DNA of 64,000 bases from Aeromonas media (lineage in GTDB: Bacteria > Pseudomonadota > Gammaproteobacteria > Enterobacterales > Aeromonadaceae). The position numbers were made by a program, and so were the translations under genes. The notes beneath the pieces were generated by a model. That model saw only the letters and a list, made by a program, of their open reading frames with translations. It did no database searches and was not told the DNA's origin. The stretch covers positions 1-64,000 of the forward strand of contig NZ_CDBZ01000205.1 in NCBI RefSeq assembly GCF_000819985.1, in the 5' to 3' direction. Positions 56,334 through 64,000 of this stretch are shown here, piece after piece; position 1 is the stretch's first letter; each line of letters begins with the position of its first letter.

Positions 56334-56339
56334 ATGTTC

Positions 56340-57650
56340 TTAGGCAGCGGCACCGGACTTGTTGATCACGTCGTCGAAGGCAACTTCTTTCTCGGTCACT
56401 TGCGCCTTGGACAAGATCAGGTCGATGGCTTGATCTTCAACTGCCAGGTTACGAACGCCGTTCAGCATCTGCTCGTTCTTCTGGTAGTACTCGATCACTT
56501 CCTTCGGATCTTCGTAGGCAGTGGCCATGGACTCGATGATGCTGGTCACACGGGCGTCGTCAGCCTTGATCTCGTTGGTGCGGATGACGTCACCCAGCAG
56601 CAGACCGACGCGTACGCGGCGCTCGGCTTGCGCCTGGAACAGCTCGGCCGGCAGTTCAGGAGCGTTGCCGCCCTGGAAGCCACCGAAACGCTGCAGGGCT
56701 TGCTGACGCAGGGCGTCGATTTCCTGGGCAACGGCAGCCTTCGGCAGATCGATCTGGTTGGCTTCAACCAGGCCGTTCAGCACTTGCTCTTTCACGCTGT
56801 TTTTCAGGGCTTGAGCCAGTTCGCGCTCCATGTTCTTGCGCACTTCGGCCTTCAGCTCTTCAACGCTGCCGCTCTCGATGCCAAAACGCTTGACGAACTC
56901 TTCAGTCAGCTCAGGCAGCACCTGCTCTTCAACCTTGATCAGCTTGGAGGCAAACTTGGCCGCTTTGCCTTTCAGGGCTTCGGCGTGGTAGTCAGCCGGG
57001 AAAGTCACCTCGATGGTGAACTCGTCACCCGCTTTCTTGCCCAGGATGGCGTCTTCGAAGCCAGGGATCATGCGACCGGCGCCCAGTTCCAGAGTGAAAC
57101 CTTCGGCCTTGCCACCGTCGAACTCTTCACCGTCGATGGAACCGACGAAGTCCAGGGTGACACGCATGCCATTGGCGGCAGCGGCATCGACGTCAGACCA
57201 GGTGGCGTGCTGCTTGCGCAGGGTGTCGATCATGTTGGCCAGGTCGGCATCCTTGACGGAGGCAACCGGCTTCTCAACCTTGATGCTCTCGAGACCGGCA
57301 ACTTCAAACTCCGGGTACACTTCGAAAGTGGCGGTGAATTCGAAATCCTGGCCTTCCTTGATCTCTTTCGGATCCATGGTCGGGGCACCGGCCGGGCTCA
57401 GTTTGCTTTCGATGATGGCCTTGATGAAGTTGTTTTGCATCATTTCATCGGCAACGCGGGCATGGGCCATGGCGCCGAACATCTTCTTGATGATGGCAAC
57501 CGGAGCCTTACCAGGACGGAAACCGTCGATGCGACGAGTCTTGGCCAGGCCATTCAATTCTTTACGCACGGCAGCGTCAACGGTAGCAGCCGGTACAGTG
57601 ATGGTAAGACGGCGTTCCAGACCTTGGGTTGTCTCTACAGAAACTTGCAT
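56340..57650 (-). CDS. tig: Trigger factor
   Basis: A 436-residue ribosome-associated chaperone and peptidyl-prolyl isomerase. The N-terminal domain carries the ribosome-docking GFRPGKAP (about 43-50); the FKBP domain follows ([19 protein letters not shown]), then the helical arms. First gene of the tig-clpP-clpX-lon-hupB-ppiD quality-control block. AGGT lies before the ATG, and a TCAGCAC/GTGCTGA hairpin (57669-57685) sits in its leader. Confidence 0.97.
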   Translation of the reverse strand: MQVSVETTQGLERRLTITVPAATVDAAVRKELNGLAKTRRIDGFRPGKAPVAIIKKMFGAMAHARVADEMMQNNFIKAIIESKLSPAGAPTMDPKEIKEGQDFEFTATFEVYPEFEVAGLESIKVEKPVASVKDADLANMIDTLRKQHATWSDVDAAAANGMRVTLDFVGSIDGEEFDGGKAEGFTLELGAGRMIPGFEDAILGKKAGDEFTIEVTFPADYHAEALKGKAAKFASKLIKVEEQVLPELTEEFVKRFGIESGSVEELKAEVRKNMERELAQALKNSVKEQVLNGLVEANQIDLPKAAVAQEIDALRQQALQRFGGFQGGNAPELPAELFQAQAERRVRVGLLLGDVIRTNEIKADDARVTSIIESMATAYEDPKEVIEYYQKNEQMLNGVRNLAVEDQAIDLILSKAQVTEKEVAFDDVINKSGAAA

Positions 57651-58080
57651 TCTTTTACCTCGTTCAACTCAGCACTGTGTGCTGACCCTTTATTACCCCT
57701 GGGCAAAGCCCGGAGTCTTCCTGTTTATAAAGACAACGACTGTCTTTGTGATGAGAAAATATGACGCGACATTATAGCGGCGCACATTGGTCGCGTCGAG
57801 CCGCACATCCCCCATCCGGGGCACAGACAGCACAATTTGCGCAAGACTGCCTCCTATATGGGGAAGCCTTGCGCCTACTTCAAGCATCCGGCCCGCAATA
57901 ATTTGCGCTTGCTCACCCTTTTGTGCGCCACACCATGCTTTTTTCATCTTCCTGCGTCGTCAGGGTGCATCCGATCAGCGGGTCTGCGACCCAAATTGTC
58001 CACCTTCTCGCATCAGCCATTGCGTCCCTCTGCGCCGCTCGCTATGGTGACTGCCAATTTATGAGTCTGGAGTGACCCAC
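57651..58080. promoter_or_regulatory. Divergent region between tig and yccF
   Basis: 430 bp without a supported gene. It holds the tig leader hairpin at 57669-57685 and an inverted pair GCGCAAG (about 57838) and CTTGCGC (about 57866). Promoters for both genes must be here; none is clear enough to place. Confidence 0.45.
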
Positions 58081-58509
58081 ATGTCCTTTTTCCGCTTCTT
58101 GTTCAATCTGCTCTGGTTCGTACTGGGAGGCGTCTTCATGGGGCTGGCCTGGTGGCTGGCCGGGCTGCTCTGCTTCGTCTCCCTGATAGGGATCCCCTGG
58201 GGACGGGCCTGTTTCGTCATCGGCACCTTCTTCCCGTTTGGCAAGCAGGCGGTGAGCCGCAAGAGCATGACCGGCCAGAGCGACATCGGCACAGGTGCGC
58301 TCGGGATGATTGGCAACATCCTCTGGTTCCTGGTGATCGGGATCTGGCTGGCCATCGGCCACATCGCCTCGGCCCTGGCCTGCTTCGTGACCATCATCGG
58401 CATTCCGTTCGGCATCCAGCACCTCAAGCTGGCCCTGATTGCCCTGGCCCCCATAGGCCAGATGGTGGTGACCAACCACGAGGCCGAGTCCGGTCGCTAT
58501 ATTCGCTAA
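58081..58509 (+). CDS. yccF: YccF domain membrane protein
   Basis: A 142-residue inner-membrane protein. It has two copies of the YccF/DUF307 motif, LFNLLWFVLGGVFMGLAWW and GNILWFLVIGIWLAIGH, each followed by IGIPWG or IGIPFG. Function is unknown. ATG 58081 has GGAG upstream. A terminator follows at 58545. Confidence 0.9.
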   Translation: MSFFRFLFNLLWFVLGGVFMGLAWWLAGLLCFVSLIGIPWGRACFVIGTFFPFGKQAVSRKSMTGQSDIGTGALGMIGNILWFLVIGIWLAIGHIASALACFVTIIGIPFGIQHLKLALIALAPIGQMVVTNHEAESGRYIR

Positions 58510-58544
58510 ACAAGAATGCATCGCCAGGCTATGCCTGGGATGTC

Positions 58545-58575
58545 AAAAAAGGGCAGACTAGGGTCTGCCCTTTTT
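58545..58575 (+). terminator. yccF terminator
   Basis: AAAAAAGGGCAGAC and GTCTGCCCTTTTT arms with a tiny loop, just before yfbR. Confidence 0.88.
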
Positions 58576-58599
58576 CATTGCCCCAGTTCGAGGTCTTCC

Positions 58600-59190
58600 A
58601 TGCTGCCCAGCCACTTCTTCGCCAACCTCGCCCGCATGCGGCTCATCTACCGCTGGCCGCTGATGCGCAACATACAGCCGGAAAACATCGCCGAGCACAG
58701 CCTGCAGGTCGCCATGGTGGCCCACGCCCTCGGCGTCATCAGCAACCGGCTGTTTGATGGCAAGGTGGATGCCAACCACGCCGCCGTCATGGCCCTCTAC
58801 CACGACAGCAGCGAGGTGCTGACCGGCGATCTGCCCACCCCCGTCAAGTATTTCAATCCCGAGATAGCCCGCGAGTACAAGAAGATTGAACTCGCCGCCG
58901 AACAGCGCCTGCTGGGCATGCTACCCCCCGAGCTGGTGGAAGACTTTCGCCCCCTGCTCGACTCCGGCGCCCAGGACGACACCCTGGCCCGGCTGGTGAA
59001 GGATGCCGACACCCTCTGCGCCTATACCAAGTGCCTGGAGGAGATAAATGCAGGCAACCGGGAGTTCGAGCCCGCGCGCAAGCGCCTCGAACAGATGCTG
59101 GAGGCCAGGATGAACCCGGCAATGCGCTACTTTATCGATGTGTTCGTGGCGAGCTTCTCGTTGCCCCTCGATGAGCTCAACGCCCACTAA
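58600..59190 (+). CDS. yfbR: 5'-deoxynucleotidase (HD domain)
   Basis: A 196-residue HD-family phosphohydrolase like E. coli Yfb[33 protein letters not shown] and a downstream Asp supply the metal site. It dephosphorylates dNMPs. ATG 58600 matches the family start ([21 protein letters not shown]); earlier in-frame codons lie in the terminator. Confidence 0.93.
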   Translation: MLPSHFFANLARMRLIYRWPLMRNIQPENIAEHSLQVAMVAHALGVISNRLFDGKVDANHAAVMALYHDSSEVLTGDLPTPVKYFNPEIAREYKKIELAAEQRLLGMLPPELVEDFRPLLDSGAQDDTLARLVKDADTLCAYTKCLEEINAGNREFEPARKRLEQMLEARMNPAMRYFIDVFVASFSLPLDELNAH

Positions 59191-59290
59191 GCCAGTCGGA
59201 ACGACCAGAAGAGAGAAGGGCCCGCCGGTGCAGACCGGCGGACCCTTCTTTTTCAGTATATTGCCAGGCTTGGCAGACCTGGCTCGCGGA

Positions 59291-60532
59291 TCAGTGACCC
59301 AGCTCCCGGGAGGGCACCAGAGCGCTCGCCCGCCAGGCGGGATAGAGGGTGGCCAGCAGACTCATCAGGATGGCGGCACTGGTCACTATCACCAGATCCT
59401 GCATGTGCAGTTCGGTCGGCAGGAAGTCGATGAAGTAGATGTCCGGGTTCAAGAAACGATGGCCGATCACCCCTTCGATGAAGCTCAGGATCTGAGTCAG
59501 CTTGCTGGAGAGCAGGCCCCCCAACAAGGCCCCGAGCAAGGCCCCGAGCACCCCGTTCACCATCCCCTGGATGACGAAGGTGAGCCGGATCTGGCCCGGG
59601 CTCGCCCCCATGGTCTTGAGGATGGCGATCTCGCTGCGCTTCTCGTTCACCGCCATCACCAGGGTGGAGACGATGTTGAAGCAGGCCACCGCCACCACCA
59701 TCAGCATCACCACGTACATGACGGTGCGCACCATCTGGATGTCCTGATAGAGGTAGCCCTGGCGGCTCATCCAGCTGCTGATGTAGACGTAGTGCGGGAA
59801 TTTGCGGGCGGCCGCCACAGTGATGGACTGCGCCTTGAGCACGTCGTTCACCTTGAGGCTGAAGCCTTCCACCGCGCTGCCCATGCCGGTGATGGACTGG
59901 GCATCGGTCAGGTGCATGAAGCCGAGCACGCCGTCGAGCTGGCCGCCGATCTCCAGCAGCCCCACCACGGTCAGGGTCTCCCGCCGGGGATTCTTGATCC
60001 CCGTCTCGTCTCCCCCTTGGGGCAGCAGCAGGGTCACGGGGTCACCTATCTTGACCCCCAGTTTGTCGGCGATGGTCTTGCCGAGGATCACCCCGTGCTC
60101 GCCCGCCTGGAGTTCACGAAAACCCAGCCCCGTCATGTAGTTGCCTGCATCTGACAGGTTCGCCTCGAGCTCGGGCAGCACGGCGCGCACCTGTACCCCC
60201 TTGATGGCGGAGCCGTGCTCCAGCAGGCCATCGAGGCGGATGACCGGGGCCGCAGCCTCGATCCCGGGCTGGGCCAGCAGGTAGTCCCGAAGCCTCGGCC
60301 AGTCCGGCAGGGGCGCCTCCATTCCGATGAGCTCACCGTGGGGCACCACAGAGAGCACTCTGTTTTTAAGTTCCCGCTCGAAGCCGTTCATGGCGGAGAG
60401 GCCAAGAATGAGGGCCATCACCCCGAGGGCTATACCGATCAGGGAAGAGGCGGAAATAAAGGCGATGAAGCCGTTGCGACGGCGGGAGCGGCTGTAACGC
60501 AGGCCCAGAAAGAGGGGCAGCGGCTTGAACAT
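59291..60532 (-). CDS. lolE: Lipoprotein-releasing ABC transporter permease LolE
   Basis: A 413-residue permease with one N-terminal and three C-terminal helices around a periplasmic MacB-like domain. The sequence (LGLRYSRSRRRNGF, VACFNIVSTLVMAVNEK and SSDIYFID-like DIYFIDFLPTELH) is closer to LolE than LolC. With LolC and LolD it extracts lipoproteins from the inner membrane for LolA. Its ATG overlaps the lolD stop by one base (TGATG). Confidence 0.92.
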   Translation of the reverse strand: MFKPLPLFLGLRYSRSRRRNGFIAFISASSLIGIALGVMALILGLSAMNGFERELKNRVLSVVPHGELIGMEAPLPDWPRLRDYLLAQPGIEAAAPVIRLDGLLEHGSAIKGVQVRAVLPELEANLSDAGNYMTGLGFRELQAGEHGVILGKTIADKLGVKIGDPVTLLLPQGGDETGIKNPRRETLTVVGLLEIGGQLDGVLGFMHLTDAQSITGMGSAVEGFSLKVNDVLKAQSITVAAARKFPHYVYISSWMSRQGYLYQDIQMVRTVMYVVMLMVVAVACFNIVSTLVMAVNEKRSEIAILKTMGASPGQIRLTFVIQGMVNGVLGALLGALLGGLLSSKLTQILSFIEGVIGHRFLNPDIYFIDFLPTELHMQDLVIVTSAAILMSLLATLYPAWRASALVPSRELGH

Positions 60533-61230
60533 CAGGCGACCTCCGCCATGATGCCGCTCACCAGGGTCACCCGGCGGTGCAGCTTGGCAGCCAGGCTCAA
60601 GTCATGGGTGACCACCACGAAGGCCGTGCCCAGCTCCCGGTTGAGCTCGCAGAGCAGCTCGTACACCGCAGTGGCACTGGCATGATCCAGGTTGCCGGTG
60701 GGCTCGTCCGCCAGCACCAGGCTCGGCTCGTTGACCAGGGCACGGGCGATGGCCACCCGCTGGCGCTCGCCACCGGACAGCTCGGAAGGCCGGTGATTGA
60801 GACGGTGGGAGAGCCCCACCCGTCCCAGCATCCGGGTTGCCTTGTCGGTGGCGCTCGCCACCGACTCGCCGGCGATCAGCAGCGGCATGGCGGTGTTTTC
60901 CAGCGCAGTGAACTCGGCCAGCAGGTGGTGGAACTGATAGACGAAGCCCAGCTCCTGATTGCGAAAACGGGCCTGGGTCTTGCTGTCCCAGTGGTGGATG
61001 TCCTGCCCCTTGAACAGCACGGCGCCGCTCGAGGGGTTGTCCAGCGCCCCCATCAGGTGCAGCAAGGTGGTCTTGCCCGAGCCCGAGCTCCCCACCACCG
61101 CCAGCATCTCGCCGGGGGCGACGCAGAGATCTATCCCCTTGAGCACCTGGGTTTCCAGATTGCCCTCTTTATAGACATGGTTGAGGGCCTGACAGCGCAG
61201 CAGAGGCTCACAGGACTGGGGTTCATTCAT
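60532..61230 (-). CDS. lolD: Lipoprotein-releasing ABC transporter ATPase LolD
   Basis: A 232-residue ATPase: Walker [14 protein letters not shown], the Lol-specific [14 protein letters not shown], signature [15 protein letters not shown] and Walker [14 protein letters not shown] chose ATG 61230 with GGAG 8 nt upstream because it gives the usual 233-residue size. ATG 61335, which overlaps the lolC stop by 8 bp, would add a 35-residue Ser/Val/Gly-rich tail not known in the family. Confidence 0.93.
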   Translation of the reverse strand: MNEPQSCEPLLRCQALNHVYKEGNLETQVLKGIDLCVAPGEMLAVVGSSGSGKTTLLHLMGALDNPSSGAVLFKGQDIHHWDSKTQARFRNQELGFVYQFHHLLAEFTALENTAMPLLIAGESVASATDKATRMLGRVGLSHRLNHRPSELSGGERQRVAIARALVNEPSLVLADEPTGNLDHASATAVYELLCELNRELGTAFVVVTHDLSLAAKLHRRVTLVSGIMAEVA

Positions 61231-61327
61231 AACAGGGGCTCCACTTATACCAGTGACCACATTGGCACCAGTCACAACGCCGGCACTCGCACCGGAGGTA
61301 ACAACAGAAGATGATGGATTCACAGCG

Positions 61328-62563
61328 CTATTCATAACGTAATGCCTCGGCCGGTTTGACCCGGGCCGCACGGGCCGCCGGATAGAGGGTGGCACTGAAG
61401 CTCAGCAGCACGGCCCCCAGCAAGATGGTCATGACCTGGGCGGGTTCGACGATGACCGGCAGACCGCTGCCCCCCGCCGCCATATAGAGGTTGAGCCCCA
61501 CCGCATCGAGCAGGGGGTTGAGTCCGAACGACAGGGCCAGCCCCGCCAGACCGCCAAACAGGGCGCCGATGACGCCGCTCGACGCCCCCAGCACCATGAA
61601 AATCTTGACGATCCCCGACTCGCTCATGCCCATGGTACGCAGTATGGCCACCTCCCCTTCCTTGTCGGTGACCACCATCACCAGGGCGGAGAGGATGTTG
61701 AAGGTGGCGACCGCGATGATCAGCACCAGCATCAGCCCCATCATGCGTTTCTCCATGGCCACCGCCTGGAAGAGCTCACCCCGCTCCCGGCGCCAGTCCT
61801 GCCACTCCAGTCCGTCCGGCAGCGCGGTTTTCACCACCTGGTCGGCGGCGAAGGGATCGTCGAGCCAGAGGCGGATGCCGCCCACCGTCTCCTCAGGCAG
61901 GCGCAGCAGGCGCTGGGCGTCCCCAAGGGCAATCAGCGCCACCTGGCTATCCACATCGGCGCCGACCCCGAAGATGCCGGAGACGGTGAAGATCCGCTGG
62001 GCCGGAACCCGGCCAAAGGGGGTGAAGCGAGTCCCTTCAGTCAGGATGAGACGCACCTCGTCGCCAATGGAGACCTTGAGGCGGTTGGCCACCCCCTGCC
62101 CCAGCACTATGTGGTATTGGCCGCGCTGCAGGCTGTCCAGCCGTCCCCCCAGCATCTGGGCATGGAGGATGTCATCCTTGGGCCAGCGGGCAGGATCTAT
62201 CCCCTGCACGCTCACCCCGGTGAGCTGGCCCGGGCTTTGCAACATGCCTTCGCTGTCGAGCATGGGGGCCGTGGCCACCACGTGGGGCAACTTGTCGAGA
62301 TCGGGCAGGCCGGGCGGATGGGCATCGATGCGCCCCGCCGGATTGGTCACCACCACGTGGGGGATCACCCCGAGAATGCGCCCCTTGAGCTGCCCCTCGA
62401 ATCCGTTCATCACCGAAATGACCACCATCAGGGCAGCAACCCCGATGGCGATGCCAAAGGTGGAAAACAGGGAGATAAAGGAGACGAAGCGGTTACTGCG
62501 TCGCGAGCCTGCATAACGCAGGCCTATGGCCAGCGAGAGTGGCTGAAAAAGTCCAGTCTTCAA
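61328..62563 (-). CDS. lolC: Lipoprotein-releasing ABC transporter permease LolC
   Basis: A 411-residue permease resembling LolC ([24 protein letters not shown] start, [20 protein letters not shown], ends [13 protein letters not shown]). The likely start is TTG 62563, since the next codons align with MYQPVALFIGLRY of E. coli; no ATG is available near. First gene of lolCDE. Confidence 0.9.
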   Translation of the reverse strand: MKTGLFQPLSLAIGLRYAGSRRSNRFVSFISLFSTFGIAIGVAALMVVISVMNGFEGQLKGRILGVIPHVVVTNPAGRIDAHPPGLPDLDKLPHVVATAPMLDSEGMLQSPGQLTGVSVQGIDPARWPKDDILHAQMLGGRLDSLQRGQYHIVLGQGVANRLKVSIGDEVRLILTEGTRFTPFGRVPAQRIFTVSGIFGVGADVDSQVALIALGDAQRLLRLPEETVGGIRLWLDDPFAADQVVKTALPDGLEWQDWRRERGELFQAVAMEKRMMGLMLVLIIAVATFNILSALVMVVTDKEGEVAILRTMGMSESGIVKIFMVLGASSGVIGALFGGLAGLALSFGLNPLLDAVGLNLYMAAGGSGLPVIVEPAQVMTILLGAVLLSFSATLYPAARAARVKPAEALRYE

Positions 62564-62875
62564 GGATATCTACGTTGCCAACAAAATAAGATGCCGGATA
62601 ATAGGGTCTGTTGACGCCTCAACGCAAGCCGCGTTGCCGCAGCAGATGACGCCGGAGCTGGCGCAATGGCCCATTCCCCTGAGCCCAGGAGGCAGCCCAT
62701 GGTGCCATGTTTAACCCAATGCGCAGGCCCCCGCCGCCATGTTGCGCCCCCACAGTGACGGGAGAGCCCCAGGGGCGGCTGGAGATGGCGTCTCGCACCA
62801 GGCCGGGGACGCCGCGGCGGGGCAAGGTCAACAGTGCCTATAAAAAATCGTCTATGACAACAAGGGATAGCCTCC
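62564..62875. promoter_or_regulatory. Divergent region between lolC and the PilZ-like gene
   Basis: 312 bp with no supportable gene. On the minus strand TTGCGT (62622-62627) and TATTAT (62598-62603) are 18 bp apart and fit a lolC promoter. A TATAAAA near 62839 may serve the rightward gene. Confidence 0.4.
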
Positions 62876-63451
62876 ATGCAGGAACAGTTCTTCAGCGTCA
62901 CCCATGCCACGCCGGTCAATGTGATCCCCATGCCGGCCGACTTTCACCTGCCGACGCAGGAGGCCCTTGATGCCGAGCTACCCGAGCCCTTTCGCATCGC
63001 CTCCGCCATCACCTCCATCGACCTGGTGAGCAGCCGCCTGCTGCGCAACCAGAACGAATCCATGCACGATCTGGTGGAGATCATCAATCAGCAGTCCCGC
63101 AAGATCGACATGATCATGGGTTTCGTGCTGGCGGCGCAGGATCACCCCGAGCATCGCTTCCACACCCTGCGCTTTGGCGCCGGCCAGCTCACCTACCTGC
63201 ACCCACGCCAGGGTCACGGCGAGCCGCCGCAGTTGCACCAGATAGTGCGGCTCAAGATCTTCCTGCGGGAAGAGGCCTCCGCCGTCTACTGCTATGGCGA
63301 AGTCAAGCAGCGGGAGCCCGGCGAGCATGGCACCCATGTGGTGCTCGACTATGTGCGGATCCGCGAGGATGACAGGGAGCTGCTGGTGCGTGCCAGCCTG
63401 CATGTGCAATCGAAACAGCTCAAGCTGCGTGCCCAAGAGCGTCAGCGCTAA
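62876..63451 (+). CDS. PilZ-like domain protein
   Basis: A 191-residue soluble protein. From memory its middle (QIVRLKIFLREEASAVYCYG and VVLDYVRIREDDRELLVRAS) matches atypical PilZ-type proteins encoded beside mfd in aeromonads and vibrios. Canonical c-di-GMP-binding motifs (RxxxR and D/NxSxxG) are not evident, so ligand binding is doubtful. It lies 34 bp before mfd. Confidence 0.6.
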   Translation: MQEQFFSVTHATPVNVIPMPADFHLPTQEALDAELPEPFRIASAITSIDLVSSRLLRNQNESMHDLVEIINQQSRKIDMIMGFVLAAQDHPEHRFHTLRFGAGQLTYLHPRQGHGEPPQLHQIVRLKIFLREEASAVYCYGEVKQREPGEHGTHVVLDYVRIREDDRELLVRASLHVQSKQLKLRAQERQR

Positions 63452-63485
63452 TCACAGCCAACGTCAACGTTAAAAGAATCAAACG

Positions 63486-64000
63486 ATGCCAATGAAACTC
63501 CCCGCCTTGCCCGCCAAAGCGGGCCAGAAATTGACCCTGGGCCAGCTGGTCGGCAGCAGCCTGGCGCTGGTTGCAGCCCGCCTCACCCGGGAGGCCAACC
63601 GCCCCGTCCTGCTGGTGACTGCCGATACCCCGAGTGCCCTGCGCCTCGAACAGGAGTTGCAGTACCTGCTGGCCGACCAAGGCTGCCCGGTGCTGATGTT
63701 CCCGGACTGGGAAACCCTGCCCTACGACACCTTCTCCCCCCATCAGGACATCATCTCCCAGCGGCTCGAGACCCTCTACAGGCTGCCTCAGATGAGCAGC
63801 GGCGTGCTGATCGTGCCCATCTCCACCCTGATGCTGCGCACGGCGCCCCAGGCCTATCTCGACAAATACAGCCTGATGGTGACCAGCGGCCAGCGCCTCA
63901 ACCTGCAACAGTTGCGGGGGCGTCTGGCCGAGGCGGGTTATGTGGCGGTGGAGCAGGTGCTGGAGCACGGCGAATTCGCCGCCCGCGGCTCCCTGCTGGA
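63486..64000 (+). CDS. mfd: Transcription-repair coupling factor Mfd (5' part)
   Basis: The first 171 codons of Mfd, cut by the window end. The UvrB-homology region is clear: FPDWETLPYDTFSPHQDIISQRL near residue 73 and the TLMLRTAPQAYL segment. Mfd displaces stalled RNA polymerase and recruits UvrA. Start ATG 63486 or 63492; the ribosome site is weak. Confidence 0.93.
   Translation, partial: MPMKLPALPAKAGQKLTLGQLVGSSLALVAARLTREANRPVLLVTADTPSALRLEQELQYLLADQGCPVLMFPDWETLPYDTFSPHQDIISQRLETLYRLPQMSSGVLIVPISTLMLRTAPQAYLDKYSLMVTSGQRLNLQQLRGRLAEAGYVAVEQVLEHGEFAARGSLL

Overview
The window looks like a chromosomal segment of an Aeromonas-type gammaproteobacterium. The right three quarters are GC-rich and carry the block tig-clpP-clpX-lon-hupB-ppiD, lolCDE, ybiT, actP and the start of mfd, with protein sequences closest in my recollection to aeromonads and enterics. 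No species call is possible from sequence reading alone.

Region 1 (1-16984) is a genomic island in the 4.5S (SRP) RNA gene ffs. A 118-bp sequence covering most of ffs occurs at 612-729 and, identically, at 16867-16984; only the right copy has the RNA 5' end and a promoter. Between them lie two small ORFs, a membrane protein coupled to a serine recombinase, a radC-DUF2787-small-protein cluster, a type I restriction operon (hsdM-hsdS-MNT-HEPN-hsdR), a P4-family primase-helicase and a tyrosine integrase next to the intact ffs. Three copies of a structured 100-bp repeat (4836, 12378, 15565) separate the restriction, primase and integrase modules. Left of the first ffs copy is a frameshifted, truncated second integrase, so at least two related elements have used this site.

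Region 2 (17097-34131) is metabolic. A TSUP transporter and an ArcD-like antiporter are followed by two divergent branched-chain amino acid catabolic operons. The leftward operon (mmsA, acyl-CoA dehydrogenase, enoyl-CoA hydratase, 3-hydroxyisobutyryl-CoA hydrolase, mmsB, SDR) covers valine degradation from isobutyryl-CoA to propionyl-CoA. The rightward operon (liuA-B-C-D-E, then MerR-type liuR) covers leucine degradation from isovaleryl-CoA to acetoacetate and acetyl-CoA. They share an intergenic palindrome that is a candidate LiuR operator. Two liu junctions contain short overlapping reading frames that look like partial duplications of neighbouring gene ends.

Region 3 (34193-49200) holds an AsmA/DUF748-type envelope protein, the acetate permease satP, mtfA, a GNAT acetyltransferase, an alanine/glycine:Na+ symporter, a crotonase, a cNMP-CBS-DUF294 signalling protein with a DEDDh exonuclease, DUF485-actP acetate uptake and the ABC-F protein ybiT.

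Region 4 (49214-64000) is housekeeping: the protein quality-control block ppiD, hupB, lon (with a sigma-32-like promoter), clpX, clpP and tig; then yccF, yfbR, the lipoprotein-release ABC transporter lolCDE, a PilZ-like protein and the 5' part of mfd, which runs off the window.
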